The notes under the pieces are model-generated. The model was given only the letters and a program-made list of their open reading frames with translations, was not told the DNA's origin and ran no database searches. This document shows positions 1 through 8,842 of a stretch of DNA of 64,000 nucleotides, piece after piece. Each line of letters begins with the position of its first letter. Within the stretch, counting starts at the first letter, position 1. This DNA is from FEN-987 sp964598845 (lineage in GTDB: Archaea; Thermoproteota; Bathyarchaeia; 40CM-2-53-6). The position numbers and the translations under genes are program-made. The DNA is taken from assembly GCA_964598845.1 (NCBI GenBank), contig CAZRDM010000003.1, positions 66,998 through 130,997 of the forward strand, read 5' to 3'.

Positions 1-894
1 GTCGTTGAGTTCCAAGGATTTCTTTGTGAGGTCGTAGTATGCCAGAGGCCTTGCATTAACGCTCTTGAACGCGTCTCTTCTGCTCGTATGACACTTCCTC
101 ACCTTCGTACCTCTATGGATGGTCACACGTTCATCCGAAATCCACTCGTGCATCGCTACGACAACCTCCGCGAAAGGTGCGTGGCCAGCGACCGTGGTTG
201 ACGCCAGTAAATTAGTGGCCGCGTCGGAGCTCGGTCGATCTGAAGAGCGTTGAGAGCCGACGAGTACTACAGGAACTGGTAGCTCCCTCAATGCGAAACT
301 TAGAGCTGCTGCCGTGTAGCCTAAGGTATCGGTGCCGTGAGCTATTACTACGCCATCTGCGCCTGCGCGTACTTGTTCGGCGACCGAATCAGCAATTCTC
401 GCCCACTGTGGTGGCCCAATGTTTTCGCTGAAGATGTTGAAGAGAATCTCGGCCTTAATATCTGCCACATCTGCGAGCTCCGGCACAACGCTGTACAGAT
501 CCTCAGCGTCCAATGCAGACTTCACAGCACCCGTTCTATAGTCAACCTTGCTAACAATAGTACCACCTGTGCTGATGATCGAAACCTTTGGAAGACCAGG
601 CCGCTGCTTGGGCAGAGCTGGCCGCGTGAAATGCGGCTCCGCACCCTTTCCAAGTGGGCTAACACTTGTACTGGAATTGATTCTTACGCCAACGTTGTAT
701 CCAGTCCTCAACTTCAAGACGACATAATCTTCGTCACGACCTGTGAGGAAGCGAGGCATGAGAAGACCTTCAACGACCTTCTCTTCCGCGCCATCTCTGA
801 TGCCCAGGCGAATTCTGTCCCCTATGTGAGCCCCCGCGCGGTGAAGGAGCTCTCGCGAGAGACCCGAATACCCTGACAGATCCTCTTCTGGCAA
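1..894 (-). CDS. gatD: Glutamyl-tRNA(Gln) amidotransferase subunit D (3' end outside window)
   Basis: Archaeal GatD is the asparaginase-like subunit that releases ammonia for GatE to convert Glu-tRNA(Gln) to Gln-tRNA(Gln). I translated this frame by hand because the gene runs off the left edge; 298 codons are visible. It has the N-terminal barrel typical of GatD, then ISTGGTI near residues 107-113, HGTDT near 186-190 and GSQRSSDRPSSDAA after residue 210, all amidase active-site motifs. The start is TTG at 892-894, preceded by the purine-rich TAGGAGAT. The full family length is about 430 residues, so roughly the last 130 are missing. The gene agrees with the GluRS at 13.5 kb being non-discriminating. 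Confidence 0.93.
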   Translation of the reverse strand, partial: MPEEDLSGYSGLSRELLHRAGAHIGDRIRLGIRDGAEEKVVEGLLMPRFLTGRDEDYVVLKLRTGYNVGVRINSSTSVSPLGKGAEPHFTRPALPKQRPGLPKVSIISTGGTIVSKVDYRTGAVKSALDAEDLYSVVPELADVADIKAEILFNIFSENIGPPQWARIADSVAEQVRAGADGVVIAHGTDTLGYTAAALSFALRELPVPVVLVGSQRSSDRPSSDAATNLLASTTVAGHAPFAEVVVAMHEWISDERVTIHRGTKVRKCHTSRRDAFKSVNARPLAYYDLTKKSLELND

Positions 895-966
895 CTCTAT
901 CTCCTAATAGCTTGAGAGAGTAGGGCGGCGGGTGACTTAATACGTTAGTTGTCTCGCCGAATGTGT

Positions 967-2574
967 TTAGCTCAGCGCCTTTCCCATGTACAGACCGTTG
1001 TAATCGTATCCGTAGCGTCTGTAGTAGCCCTTTGTTCCCAAAGCGCTCATGACGAGAATTTTGCTCGCGCCTCGATCTCTTGCGACCCTCTCTGCCTCTT
1101 TCAGAAGACTTAGACCAAAACCTGCATGCTGCCAGGCATCAGGATACCTGAGACCTATAGGAACCTCAGGTCCGTAAATATGCAACTCGCGTATGATCGC
1201 GGTAGACGATTCAACCTCCAGCCTATGGGCCTTTTGGGACGGAAATCTCAGTCGGAGATAGCCGATCAAGGCCTCCTTCTCAGGCGCTTCCAAGGCGATG
1301 AAAACCTCCTTTCCTTCAGAAGCCTCGTACTCGCTTGCGATGGGTCGAACGCTCTCTGGACTAACCGCAATCCTTTCCTTCAAAGTCCTGTGTCCGACTT
1401 CCCGGCAACGTATGCACCGACATCTCTTGCCTCCCTGACGAAGGCGCTGGAGGGCGAGCTCACGTAGGTTTCCACTCTTGACTCCGGCGGCGATGCGATG
1501 AATTGGGAATTCCCTGTGAACCCGCATTATTCTAACCCAAGGCGGAACCATTTCCTTAACGCGAGCGACTAACTCAATGGCGTCCTCAGTTTCCAGAGGA
1601 TCGTAGAGACCTCTCTTCCACCATTCGTACAGCTCGGTTCCCTCAACAACTAGGCATGGGTATATTTTCAACATGTCAGGGCGAAAACGTGTATCCTCAA
1701 AGAGAATTTTGAAGGACGCTAGGTCTTTTTCGTAGCTTGAGCCAGGTAGACCGGGCATCATGTGAGCTACTATCTTGAAGCCTGAATCTCTGGATATCTG
1801 AAACGCTTCAATTACGTCACGAACGCTATGGCCGCGATTCGTGAGCGCGTACACGTGGTCGTCTATCATTTGGACGCCAATCTCTACTCGCGTCGCTCCC
1901 AGCTTCAGCATCTGGTCAACGTGAGCGTGCTTGCACCAATCCGGCTTCGTTTCTACAGTTAGACCTACGTTGCGCACTTCGCTGAACTCGGCAAGTTTCT
2001 TGGCCTCCTCCAACGACGACGCTTCAACCCCGTTGATCGCGTCCAAGCATCTCTTCACGAAATGCAGCTGATAGCTGATAGGTGCCGCCAAGAACGTTCC
2101 TCCTTGGATTACCAGTTCAACCTTCGAGGGCTCATGTCCAATCGCTCTGAGTTGGTCCAACCTGCTTGTGATTTGCTTGAAGGGATCGAATCCGAACTGG
2201 TAACCTCTCATGGCTGCGGGTTCACCTGAGATGTAGCTCATCGGGAACCCTTTCTCCATTGGACAGAAGACGCAGCGACCGTGTGGACAGCCACGGGGTG
2301 AACTCATCACACCTATCACGTTGATACCAGAAATGCTCCGCACCTTCTTCAGGCGAAGAGTCGGTTTGAGTTTCTCCCTCAGTCCCGGCGGAAGGGCATT
2401 GAGGATGTCCGAATTTCTAGGCATCGAGTCGAGTTCGTGCTCTTGACAGAAATCGAGCTTGACTTTATTGAGGGTGTCAGCGTCGATAACACCCATTCCT
2501 GCTATCCTCGAAGCGAGCTCCGCAAGGAGTGAAGGCTCGAGTTCGCAGTCGACTAGGACGCCCATGGATCGCAC
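967..2574 (-). CDS. elp3: Elp3-type tRNA wobble-uridine modification enzyme (radical SAM + GNAT)
   Basis: Elp3 attaches a carboxymethyl-type group to C5 of wobble uridine 34 in tRNA. The 535-residue protein has an N-terminal tRNA-binding segment, then the radical-SAM cluster cysteines C96, C101 and C104 (C-x4-C-x2-C, as in archaeal and bacterial Elp3), followed by the TIM-barrel core. A C-terminal GNAT domain (about 425-535) ends in GYYRRYGYDYNGLYMGKAL, the usual Elp3 terminus. Length matches the family. It is followed 46 nt downstream on the same strand by the Sm-like gene. Confidence 0.95.
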   Translation of the reverse strand: MRSMGVLVDCELEPSLLAELASRIAGMGVIDADTLNKVKLDFCQEHELDSMPRNSDILNALPPGLREKLKPTLRLKKVRSISGINVIGVMSSPRGCPHGRCVFCPMEKGFPMSYISGEPAAMRGYQFGFDPFKQITSRLDQLRAIGHEPSKVELVIQGGTFLAAPISYQLHFVKRCLDAINGVEASSLEEAKKLAEFSEVRNVGLTVETKPDWCKHAHVDQMLKLGATRVEIGVQMIDDHVYALTNRGHSVRDVIEAFQISRDSGFKIVAHMMPGLPGSSYEKDLASFKILFEDTRFRPDMLKIYPCLVVEGTELYEWWKRGLYDPLETEDAIELVARVKEMVPPWVRIMRVHREFPIHRIAAGVKSGNLRELALQRLRQGGKRCRCIRCREVGHRTLKERIAVSPESVRPIASEYEASEGKEVFIALEAPEKEALIGYLRLRFPSQKAHRLEVESSTAIIRELHIYGPEVPIGLRYPDAWQHAGFGLSLLKEAERVARDRGASKILVMSALGTKGYYRRYGYDYNGLYMGKALS

Positions 2575-2620
2575 CGCAGCAAAGTCAGAAGCTAGAGAAT
2601 TCCGGCGTGCGACGCGGTAG

Positions 2621-2866
2621 CTAGCCTTGTTGCTTGGCAGCGTCCACGCATATGTAGAGGATATTGCTACCGCGCAGAATCACGTTTCCATAATTGGCTG
2701 TCGGGGAATTCCCTCGGTATTCGGTTGCGCCTTCGAGAATTATGTTCATGTGGCTGTCTGCATCGATCATGCGGCCGCGGTATTCGACATCATTCTTTAG
2801 CCGAACGCTGACTTCTCCGTTAAGTTTCTTCACGAGCAGATTCAGTGGTTTTCTGGAAGGTTCCAA
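2621..2866 (-). CDS. Sm-like (LSm) RNA-binding protein
   Basis: This 81-residue protein is one Sm fold. Sm1 (about residues 13-50) shows the VRLKNDVEYRGRMIDAD and HMNIIL signatures, with the conserved D-x-H-M-N that contacts uridine. Sm2 (about 60-75) contains VILRGSNILYI, matching the IRG motif. Archaeal LSm proteins form heptameric rings that bind U-rich RNA. The reverse-strand gene overlapping it is a frame shadow. It lies between nucS and elp3, all on the minus strand. Confidence 0.93.
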   Translation of the reverse strand: MEPSRKPLNLLVKKLNGEVSVRLKNDVEYRGRMIDADSHMNIILEGATEYRGNSPTANYGNVILRGSNILYICVDAAKQQG

Positions 2867-2935
2867 GTCAATCCCTTTCTAACTGTGCAGGCTTCTTTCT
2901 ACTTTAAATAACCTTGCGCCCCGAGTCGAAAACTG

Positions 2936-3718
2936 CTATCTCTCTCCGACGAGGAATTGACTGAGCTTCATGTCCCTTTGACTCTTGAGAATCTCGAAGC
3001 ATTTTTCCGGTGCCAGACGAACGTATTCAAGCCTGAGACTGCTGAGCAATGGCTGGGCGTTCATACGCAGCTCGGGCCCGACGACGATCCCTCTCAGCGG
3101 TCTATCGATTTTCCCGCGCAAGCTTTCCAGGTAGCGTTGAAGCTGGATAAGGGCATCTCTAGACGCGGGATTTCTCTTTATCTCGATTACTACTAGGTTA
3201 CCTTCTCTGTCTTCTGCGTAAATGTCTGTAAACCCTGCTGCACCTAGACTCTTCTCCTGTTGAAGAGGTTTCAGACCTTCCTCCACCAGCGCAGGGACAG
3301 TCAATATGGCCTGTTTCATTTGCTCCTCAGTGACGTGAAGGGCGAAGTCACCGCGATCATCCAGCTTGCCCGTTACGGTGAACATTATTTTGCGGAATTC
3401 AATAGAGACCATCTCCCTCGGCTGAGCACGAGTAGCATTCACAATTAGCGATCCCGAGTCTTCTGTCCAGACCTTGAGAAGACATTTGGGAGGCTGCCAA
3501 TTCACAGGCTCGTATCCGATGGGTCTGTGCACCAAGAGTGAGCCGTCCTGTTTTATCACGACAATCCGTTCTCCCCACTCAAGGGTTGAAGAGGCTCTTC
3601 CTTCATAGTCGACGCGACAGTCCCCAGCCACTAGAGCGAAACTTCTAGAGCGGAAGGCAGTCTGAAGAGTCTCATTCGCCTCACGAATTGAAGGATTAAT
3701 CTTTACAGAGACTCCCAA
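2936..3718 (-). CDS. nucS: Endonuclease NucS
   Basis: NucS (EndoMS) is a PD-(D/E)XK endonuclease that cuts mismatch-containing or flap DNA in association with PCNA. The 260-residue protein has an N-terminal beta-sandwich dimer/DNA-binding domain and a C-terminal nuclease domain. The catalytic E-x-K lies in VVIEIKRNPASRDALIQLQR (about 175-195), preceded by the acidic DIYAEDREG. A protein of about 230-260 residues is typical. It is divergent from radA, separated by about 120 nt that must hold both promoters. The radA neighbourhood fits a repair role. Confidence 0.93.
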   Translation of the reverse strand: MGVSVKINPSIREANETLQTAFRSRSFALVAGDCRVDYEGRASSTLEWGERIVVIKQDGSLLVHRPIGYEPVNWQPPKCLLKVWTEDSGSLIVNATRAQPREMVSIEFRKIMFTVTGKLDDRGDFALHVTEEQMKQAILTVPALVEEGLKPLQQEKSLGAAGFTDIYAEDREGNLVVIEIKRNPASRDALIQLQRYLESLRGKIDRPLRGIVVGPELRMNAQPLLSSLRLEYVRLAPEKCFEILKSQRDMKLSQFLVGER

Positions 3719-3838
3719 GGAAGAACCTCCGGATTCCGACTGTTCATGTCGCCATTTCTCACCTGTACTTTCATCTAACTCTCCCTGTTATATTGAACTG
3801 GGTCGATAAGAAAAGTACTCAATCTTGAAATAAGTAGA

Positions 3839-4897
3839 GTGCGATTGTTGGCCTCGACGCAAGTCATGCAAGAGACTGAAGAGTCCTCCGCAGAGCAAGA
3901 AGCGGAAGCAGTCGTAGAGAAGCGCAAGAAGTACGAGTTCATAGAAGATATTCCAGGGGTTGGCCCGGCAACAGCTGAGAAGCTCAGGGAAATGGGATTC
4001 CACACAGTCGAGTCTTTGGCGACTGCTACAATCAAGGAACTAACTCAAGCCGGGGTGGGTGAGAAACAAGCCGCAAAGATCATCGCAGAGGCTAGGGATA
4101 GTCTAGCACTCAGTTTCATCCGTGCCGATGAACTCATCAAGATGAGGCAAAGCATCAAGCGGCTTTCGACCGGGAGTAAAGCGCTCGACGAACTACTAGG
4201 TGGAGGACTCGAAACTCAGACGATAACTGAGTTTTACGGGGAGTATGGAGTAGGCAAGAGCATCCTCTGCCACCAATTGGCGGTCAACGTACAGCTACCT
4301 GAAGAGAAGGGTGGCCTGAATGGGTCCGCGGTCTATCTTGACACTGAGAATACCTTCCGTGCAGAATGGATAGTCCGAATGTCCAGGGCGCTCGGACTCG
4401 ATCCCGTTCAAACTGCAAAGAACATCATTTACTGCGAAGCTTTCAACTCAGATCATCAAATACTAATCCTTGAGAAAGCCGATAAGGTCATCCAAGAGAA
4501 CAATGTCAAACTCATAATAGTCGACTCCCTCACGTCCCACTTCCGGAGTGAGTACCTGGGCCGTGAAATGTTAGCTGAGCGACAGCAAAAGCTCAACAGC
4601 CATCTGCACCGCCTTGTCAGGCTTTCACGCGCATTCAATGCCTGCGCCGTAGTGACGAATCAAGTGATGGCCAAACCAGATCAATTCTTCGCAATGGCAG
4701 TGGAGGCTGTGGGTGGACACATAGTGTCGCATACCAGTCACACTAGGATCTTCTTGAGAAGAACCGCCGGCGGTCCGGTAAGAATAGGTAGGCTTGTATC
4801 TAGCCCGTACCTACCCGAAGGAGAACGCATATTCAAGATAACTGAGGAAGGTATCAAGGATATTAGCGAAGAAGACGAAGTTAAACGCCGCCGATGA
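3839..4897 (+). CDS. radA: DNA repair and recombination protein RadA
   Basis: RadA is the archaeal RecA/Rad51 strand-exchange ATPase. Residues about 35-90 form the helix-hairpin-helix N-terminal domain (IPGVGPATAEKLREMG). Walker A is GEYGVGKS at 134-141, and Walker B is LIIVDSLTSHF near 225. L2-region residues and the C-terminal GRLVSSPYLPEGE are conserved. There is no intein. The listed GTG start gives 352 residues; ATG at 3866 (residue 10) is an equally plausible start. A TTATATT element near 3788 could be the TATA box. Confidence 0.96.
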   Translation: MRLLASTQVMQETEESSAEQEAEAVVEKRKKYEFIEDIPGVGPATAEKLREMGFHTVESLATATIKELTQAGVGEKQAAKIIAEARDSLALSFIRADELIKMRQSIKRLSTGSKALDELLGGGLETQTITEFYGEYGVGKSILCHQLAVNVQLPEEKGGLNGSAVYLDTENTFRAEWIVRMSRALGLDPVQTAKNIIYCEAFNSDHQILILEKADKVIQENNVKLIIVDSLTSHFRSEYLGREMLAERQQKLNSHLHRLVRLSRAFNACAVVTNQVMAKPDQFFAMAVEAVGGHIVSHTSHTRIFLRRTAGGPVRIGRLVSSPYLPEGERIFKITEEGIKDISEEDEVKRRR

Positions 4898-5288
4898 GGC
4901 TACTCAGACACCTAACGTTGATTCTGAGAAGTTCTTTCAAGCGGTTATCGACAGAAGAATCAGCGACGCTGAGAAGGAGCTCGACTCCATAAGAACGACC
5001 ATCCCAGGGACCGAAGCAGCAAGGGGATACCTGAAAGCCCTCGAAGGTTTGCTGCTAACTGCAAAATCAAACAACGACAAGTACCTCTACCTATCAAAGA
5101 TCGAGAATACACCTAGGAAGCTCAAGGAATTACGAAAAGAGTTCGCCGTTCACACTACTAACAAGTTGCACACGGAGTATGATCGCGGTTACTTTGCGGC
5201 TCTCGAGAGTTACGTAAGGAAACTTGAACGCTGTGATGTCGTGAAGGAACCTCAGAGAGAATCCACGGAAGAAGCAAAGAGAAGCTAG
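4842..5288 (+). CDS. Conserved-looking helical protein downstream of radA, start codon unresolved
   Basis: The frame is open from just after a stop at 4839-4841 to the TAG ending at 5288. From about 4920 it reads as a charged alpha-helical protein (SEKFFQAVIDRRISDAEKEL, then IPGTEAARGYLKALEG) ending in a Lys/Glu-rich tail. No ATG, GTG or TTG exists in this frame before TTG 5049, which would remove half of the convincing protein. An ATG at 4894 overlaps the radA stop as ATGA, but it is in another frame. A CTG at 4842, a sequencing indel near 4900 or another expression mechanism is possible. Function unknown; position suggests co-transcription with radA. Confidence 0.6.
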   Translation: MRKVSRILAKKTKLNAADEATQTPNVDSEKFFQAVIDRRISDAEKELDSIRTTIPGTEAARGYLKALEGLLLTAKSNNDKYLYLSKIENTPRKLKELRKEFAVHTTNKLHTEYDRGYFAALESYVRKLERCDVVKEPQRESTEEAKRS

Positions 5289-5611
5289 CCTGCAAGCGTG
5301 TTAGCCAGCACAGCCACCATGATCCACACAACGATGAATGTACCGCCGCCTAGCGTTATGTACCTGTGCTTTCCCTTGAGCTCATTCTCCCCGTAGTGGA
5401 GTAGATGTCGGACTATGACGACTGAGAGAACGTAGAAAACGACACCTAGTCCGATACCAGCAAACATTGCAAGTTCGCCCAATGTGGTTTCCCCGATCTG
5501 CAGGAAATGGTTGATGAGTCCTGCGGCGACAGCGAGTAGAAGCCGCAGCCAATAAACCATAGAGGCAGGCCTAATTCGTCCATGAGTTAGACTTCTTTGA
5601 GTCGCACTCAA
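5285..5611 (-). CDS. Small polytopic membrane protein
   Basis: This 108-residue protein has three clear hydrophobic segments: about 20-37 (MVYWLRLLLAVAAGLI), 48-68 (AMFAGIGLGVVFYVLSVVIV) and 88-106 (GTFIVVWIMVAVLANTL). A basic N terminus and a charged loop HYGENELKGKHRY separate the second and third. The size and topology resemble archaeal EMC6-like proteins, but no diagnostic motif lets me assign it. Its 3' end overlaps that of the radA-downstream gene by 4 nt, tail to tail. Confidence 0.6.
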   Translation of the reverse strand: MSATQRSLTHGRIRPASMVYWLRLLLAVAAGLINHFLQIGETTLGELAMFAGIGLGVVFYVLSVVIVRHLLHYGENELKGKHRYITLGGGTFIVVWIMVAVLANTLAG

Positions 5612-5753
5612 GCTGATCTAGCCATCCACCCAACCAAGCAGTACCGCGCAAGATACGATAGGTCTCTAGATAATGCTTGCTCGCGCCCCTTGTCACCTCA
5701 GCCAGTCCCGTAAAGCCCTTAAGGCCTTGCAAACCTCTCCAGCATGAGCATCG

Positions 5754-6329
5754 TTGACAGTTCGTAGTGCTGCTCCCGAAGTCAAAGTAGAAGATGTAAT
5801 GTCAAGTCCGGTCATCACAATAAAGGAAACTGACTCAGTTCTGTCTGCGAGCAAGCTGATGAAAAAGCATGACATTGGCTCCGTCGTGGTCGTGGAGAAG
5901 TCTGGGAAGCCACGCGGTATGATAACCGAGCGAGATGTTGTTCGTCGCGTTGCTGCTTTGGATTTACTTCCTAGCAAAGTTCAGGCGGGCAAATCGATGA
6001 CGAAACCCCCCGCCACCATAGATCCATCGGCAAACGTGACAGAAGCTGCGAAGAAGATGCGAGAGCTCAAGATTCGCCGGCTTGTGGTAGTCGAGGACGG
6101 CAAATTGAAGGGTATCATAACCAGCAATGACATCGTCGACATCACACCTGCATTGATCGATGTGATAGCCGAAAAATCTCAGATTGCGCCTGTCGAGAGA
6201 CCTCGGGAGACTGCACCGCTCTCCGGTTATTGTGACAGATGCGGCTCTTGGGCGGATGAGCTGAAGACTCACGACGGTCAATTTCTATGTGAAGACTGTC
6301 TAGCCGACCTTGAAGAACCGGAAGAGTGA
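5754..6329 (+). CDS. CBS-pair protein with C-terminal zinc ribbon
   Basis: This 191-residue protein has two CBS motifs, about 12-68 (VMSSPVITIKETDSVLSAS, IGSVVVVE, MITERDVV) and 78-135 (MTKPPATIDPSANVTEAAK, IRRLVVVE, GIITSNDIV). They form one adenine-nucleotide-binding Bateman module. The tail (about 160-182) is a zinc ribbon CDRCG...CEDC. The domain pairing suggests a ligand-sensing regulator, but the target is unknown. The start is TTG 5754; an ATG at 5744 is out of frame. It ends at or near the dihydroorotase start, suggesting co-transcription. Confidence 0.85.
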   Translation: MTVRSAAPEVKVEDVMSSPVITIKETDSVLSASKLMKKHDIGSVVVVEKSGKPRGMITERDVVRRVAALDLLPSKVQAGKSMTKPPATIDPSANVTEAAKKMRELKIRRLVVVEDGKLKGIITSNDIVDITPALIDVIAEKSQIAPVERPRETAPLSGYCDRCGSWADELKTHDGQFLCEDCLADLEEPEE

Positions 6330-6373
6330 AGCTATCTCGTCCTCCCGGTTGCTCAAGGTTGTCAGCGGTCGGT

Positions 6374-7726
6374 GTGAGCAAGCATTTGCCTTCAATCCTA
6401 ATTGAGTCAGCGAGGATTCCTCAAGATGATGAATTGACAACAGCTTCCATCCTCCTAGAAGACGGCATAATAAAACGAATCTCGAAATTTCCCCCGAGCA
6501 AAACTGCCGATCTGAGGATCGATGCAAGAGGGCTAATTGCCATGCCTGGAATGATCGATGCTCACGTACATCTTCGCGATCTAGAGTTATCATATAAGGA
6601 AACGTTCGAATCCGGAACTCAAGCGGCGGCAGTGGGTGGATTCACCACGGTGGTCGACATGCCAAACACAAGGCCGCCCACCATCAGTGCCATGAATCTA
6701 ACTGAAAAGATATCGCAGGCCGAAGGAAAACTGTTCTCTAATGTCGCGCTTCAGGGAGCACTTGTCAAGGATTCCTCAGAAATCAAGAGGATGAGTGAAG
6801 TTGGGGCTGTAGCTTTCAAACTGTATCTTAACAAGGCGCTCGAAACCTTCAATTCTGAAGACGAAAACGAACTCAGCGCCTCACTACGAGCCGCAAAAGA
6901 AAACGACGTGCTAGTCAGCATACACGCGGAAGATGCGGCAATCATTGAGAAGACCAAGCAGAAATGCCTAGCAGAAGAAAAGACATCGATCAGAGATTTC
7001 CTTCGTGCACACAGACCTGAGGCGGAAGTGGCCGCGGTCAGAAGAATCCTAGACCTAAGTATGAGAATGTATCTCCGCGTTCACATATGCCACATAAGCA
7101 TTCCGTCCGCCGTCAAACTCGTTAAGAACACTACGAATGCAACTTGCGAAGCTACAGCCCACCATCTCCTCCTAAATGACTCGGTTTTCAGAAAACACGG
7201 GACATTGGCCATTTGTGTTCCACCAATAAGGAGCGAATGCCATAGGCTTGGACTTTGGCAACGATTTTCTTCGGGCCAGATTGATATCCTTGCTAGCGAT
7301 CACGCACCCCACACTCTCGAGGACAAGGACTCTGATAATGCTTGGAAGGTTTCTCCTGGCCTGCCTGGCCTAGAGACATCATTGCCCATGATGTTTACCC
7401 AAGTCTCGAGGGGTAAGCTAAGACTACAGAGACTCATCGAAGCCACGGCCACTCTACCTGCGAAGATTTTCGGATTTTCGCGAAAGGGACTACTCCTAGA
7501 AGGGTTTGACGCCGACATAGTGCTCGTAGACCCTAAGGCCAAGACCAGGATTGAACCAGAGAAGTTCTTGAGCAAAGCGAAATATTCACCCTTCAAAGGA
7601 ATGCAGTGTATTGGAAAGCCGGCCTATACAATCGTCAATGGCACGTTAATCGCTGAGAGAAGTGCGATCGTAGGCCCACCTGTAGGCAAGGTTGCGAAGA
7701 GCGATAAAGTATGCACTTCCTCCTAG
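6374..7726 (+). CDS. pyrC: Dihydroorotase
   Basis: Catalyses ring closure of carbamoyl aspartate to dihydroorotate in pyrimidine synthesis. The amidohydrolase motifs are present: DAHVHLRD (metal ligands), a central Lys in AFKLYLNK as bridging-lysine candidate, SIHAEDA, HICHIS, and ASDHAPH (catalytic Asp). I prefer GTG 6374, which begins a normal N terminus; an upstream GTG at 6326 adds 16 unlikely residues but overlaps the CBS gene by 4 nt. Allantoinase or dihydropyrimidinase are the alternatives, but HLRD and DHAPH favour dihydroorotase. Confidence 0.88.
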   Translation: MSKHLPSILIESARIPQDDELTTASILLEDGIIKRISKFPPSKTADLRIDARGLIAMPGMIDAHVHLRDLELSYKETFESGTQAAAVGGFTTVVDMPNTRPPTISAMNLTEKISQAEGKLFSNVALQGALVKDSSEIKRMSEVGAVAFKLYLNKALETFNSEDENELSASLRAAKENDVLVSIHAEDAAIIEKTKQKCLAEEKTSIRDFLRAHRPEAEVAAVRRILDLSMRMYLRVHICHISIPSAVKLVKNTTNATCEATAHHLLLNDSVFRKHGTLAICVPPIRSECHRLGLWQRFSSGQIDILASDHAPHTLEDKDSDNAWKVSPGLPGLETSLPMMFTQVSRGKLRLQRLIEATATLPAKIFGFSRKGLLLEGFDADIVLVDPKAKTRIEPEKFLSKAKYSPFKGMQCIGKPAYTIVNGTLIAERSAIVGPPVGKVAKSDKVCTSS

Positions 7727-8331
7727 ACGGAATGCTGGGTAAGCTTGTTCGATGGCTGCGAATGATCGGTTGCGAAGCCACCTACATGAATGACAGTCCC
7801 GACCGCGATCTTCTCTCCCTGGCTAAGCGCGACTCCCTTGTTCTGCTTACTTCAGATGAAGAGCTGTATCGGACGGCGATCTCAAGAGGGATTGAGTCCT
7901 TTTTAGTGGAAGGACGAACAGAACCGGAGAGATTGGCCGATCTCGCGGAGCGATATCGCCTGAGCCTTAGAATTGATACCGCGGTCTCGAGATGCCCCAT
8001 GTGTGGGTACATCATTAGAGAAACCAAGAAGCAGGAGGTGAAAGATCACGTTCCTCCAACAACGTTTAAAGTGTACCGAGGTTTTTGGGTCTGCACTAAC
8101 CCCGCATGTGGTAAGATATACTGGAAAGGTAGCCATTGGAAGAGAATAGAGCAGACACTTGAAAGAGCGAGGAAGATCCTTGAAAGCAGACGAAGTACAG
8201 GATCACCAAAAGAGGCAAGACCAACACCTAAACCTCAACGAAGGCAAGGCACTAGTTCAATTGGCACGTCGTGCCATAGCGAGTTACCTCGAAACAAATC
8301 AGTTTATCACGGCTCCCGGGGAACTATCTGA
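7711..8331 (+). CDS. Mut7-C RNase-domain protein (DUF82)
   Basis: Residues 1-85 form a PIN-like nuclease fold: LLDGMLGKLVRWLRMIG at the start, ERDLLSLA-type helix and LLTSDEELY. Residues about 93-150 form the zinc ribbon (RCPMCG ... CTNPACGKIYWKGSHW). Proteins of this family usually stop near residue 160. Here the frame continues another 45 residues of low-complexity sequence over the 5' end of the AMMECR1 gene, so the tail may not be functional. The start ATG overlaps the dihydroorotase end by 16 nt. Confidence 0.88.
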   Translation: MHFLLDGMLGKLVRWLRMIGCEATYMNDSPDRDLLSLAKRDSLVLLTSDEELYRTAISRGIESFLVEGRTEPERLADLAERYRLSLRIDTAVSRCPMCGYIIRETKKQEVKDHVPPTTFKVYRGFWVCTNPACGKIYWKGSHWKRIEQTLERARKILESRRSTGSPKEARPTPKPQRRQGTSSIGTSCHSELPRNKSVYHGSRGTI

Positions 8332-8842
8332 GAGCTTCCAAAGAAAATCCGGCGTCTTTGTTACGCTAAAGACGACGGGACCCGAGCAGGAACTTCGTGG
8401 TTGTATTGGATTTCCATACCCGGATCAGCGCTTGGTGGATGCCACCATAAAGGCGGCCGTCTACGCTGCCACTGAAGACCCAAGATTTCCGCGTGTGTCG
8501 CTCAGCGAGTTGAAAAGTTCGATCATCATGGAAATAACAGTTCTAACCGTTCCTCACATTCTGAAGACGAAGGATCGGAAGAACCTCCCGGAGCTTATTG
8601 AGGTAGGTCGACATGGACTCATTGTTCAGGGACATGGATCCTCAGGCATTCTTCTGCCACAGGTCGCGACAGAATGGAAGTGGGATGCCTCGGAATTTCT
8701 ACTCAACTGCTGTCTCAAAGCGGGGCTTCCACCTGATTCCTGGCTCCTCGATGATGTCGAGGTGAAGGTCTTTGAAGGCGAAATCTTCGAGGAAGTGGAG
8801 CCTGAAGGCGAGGTTAGCAGAAAGACGATCGGTGACGCGTGA
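8159..8842 (+). CDS. AMMECR1-domain protein
   Basis: The 227-residue protein carries the AMMECR1 fold from about residue 27 (NEGKALVQLARRAIASYL). It includes the signature LRGCIGFPYP (about 78-87) and the later LLPQVATEWKWDASEFL and CCLKAGLPPDSWL. AMMECR1 proteins often occur with MEMO and a radical SAM protein; a MEMO gene lies at 24.8 kb, but no radical SAM partner is in the window. Biochemical role unknown. The start is either TTG 8159 or TTG 8180. Both lie inside the preceding Mut7-C frame, giving an unusually long overlap. Confidence 0.9.
   Translation: MKERGRSLKADEVQDHQKRQDQHLNLNEGKALVQLARRAIASYLETNQFITAPGELSESFQRKSGVFVTLKTTGPEQELRGCIGFPYPDQRLVDATIKAAVYAATEDPRFPRVSLSELKSSIIMEITVLTVPHILKTKDRKNLPELIEVGRHGLIVQGHGSSGILLPQVATEWKWDASEFLLNCCLKAGLPPDSWLLDDVEVKVFEGEIFEEVEPEGEVSRKTIGDA

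Noticed and set aside
4894..4990. Short frame starting at the ATG overlapping the radA stop
   Set aside because: It ends after about 30 codons and its translation is not protein-like; the neighbouring frame is clearly the coding one.
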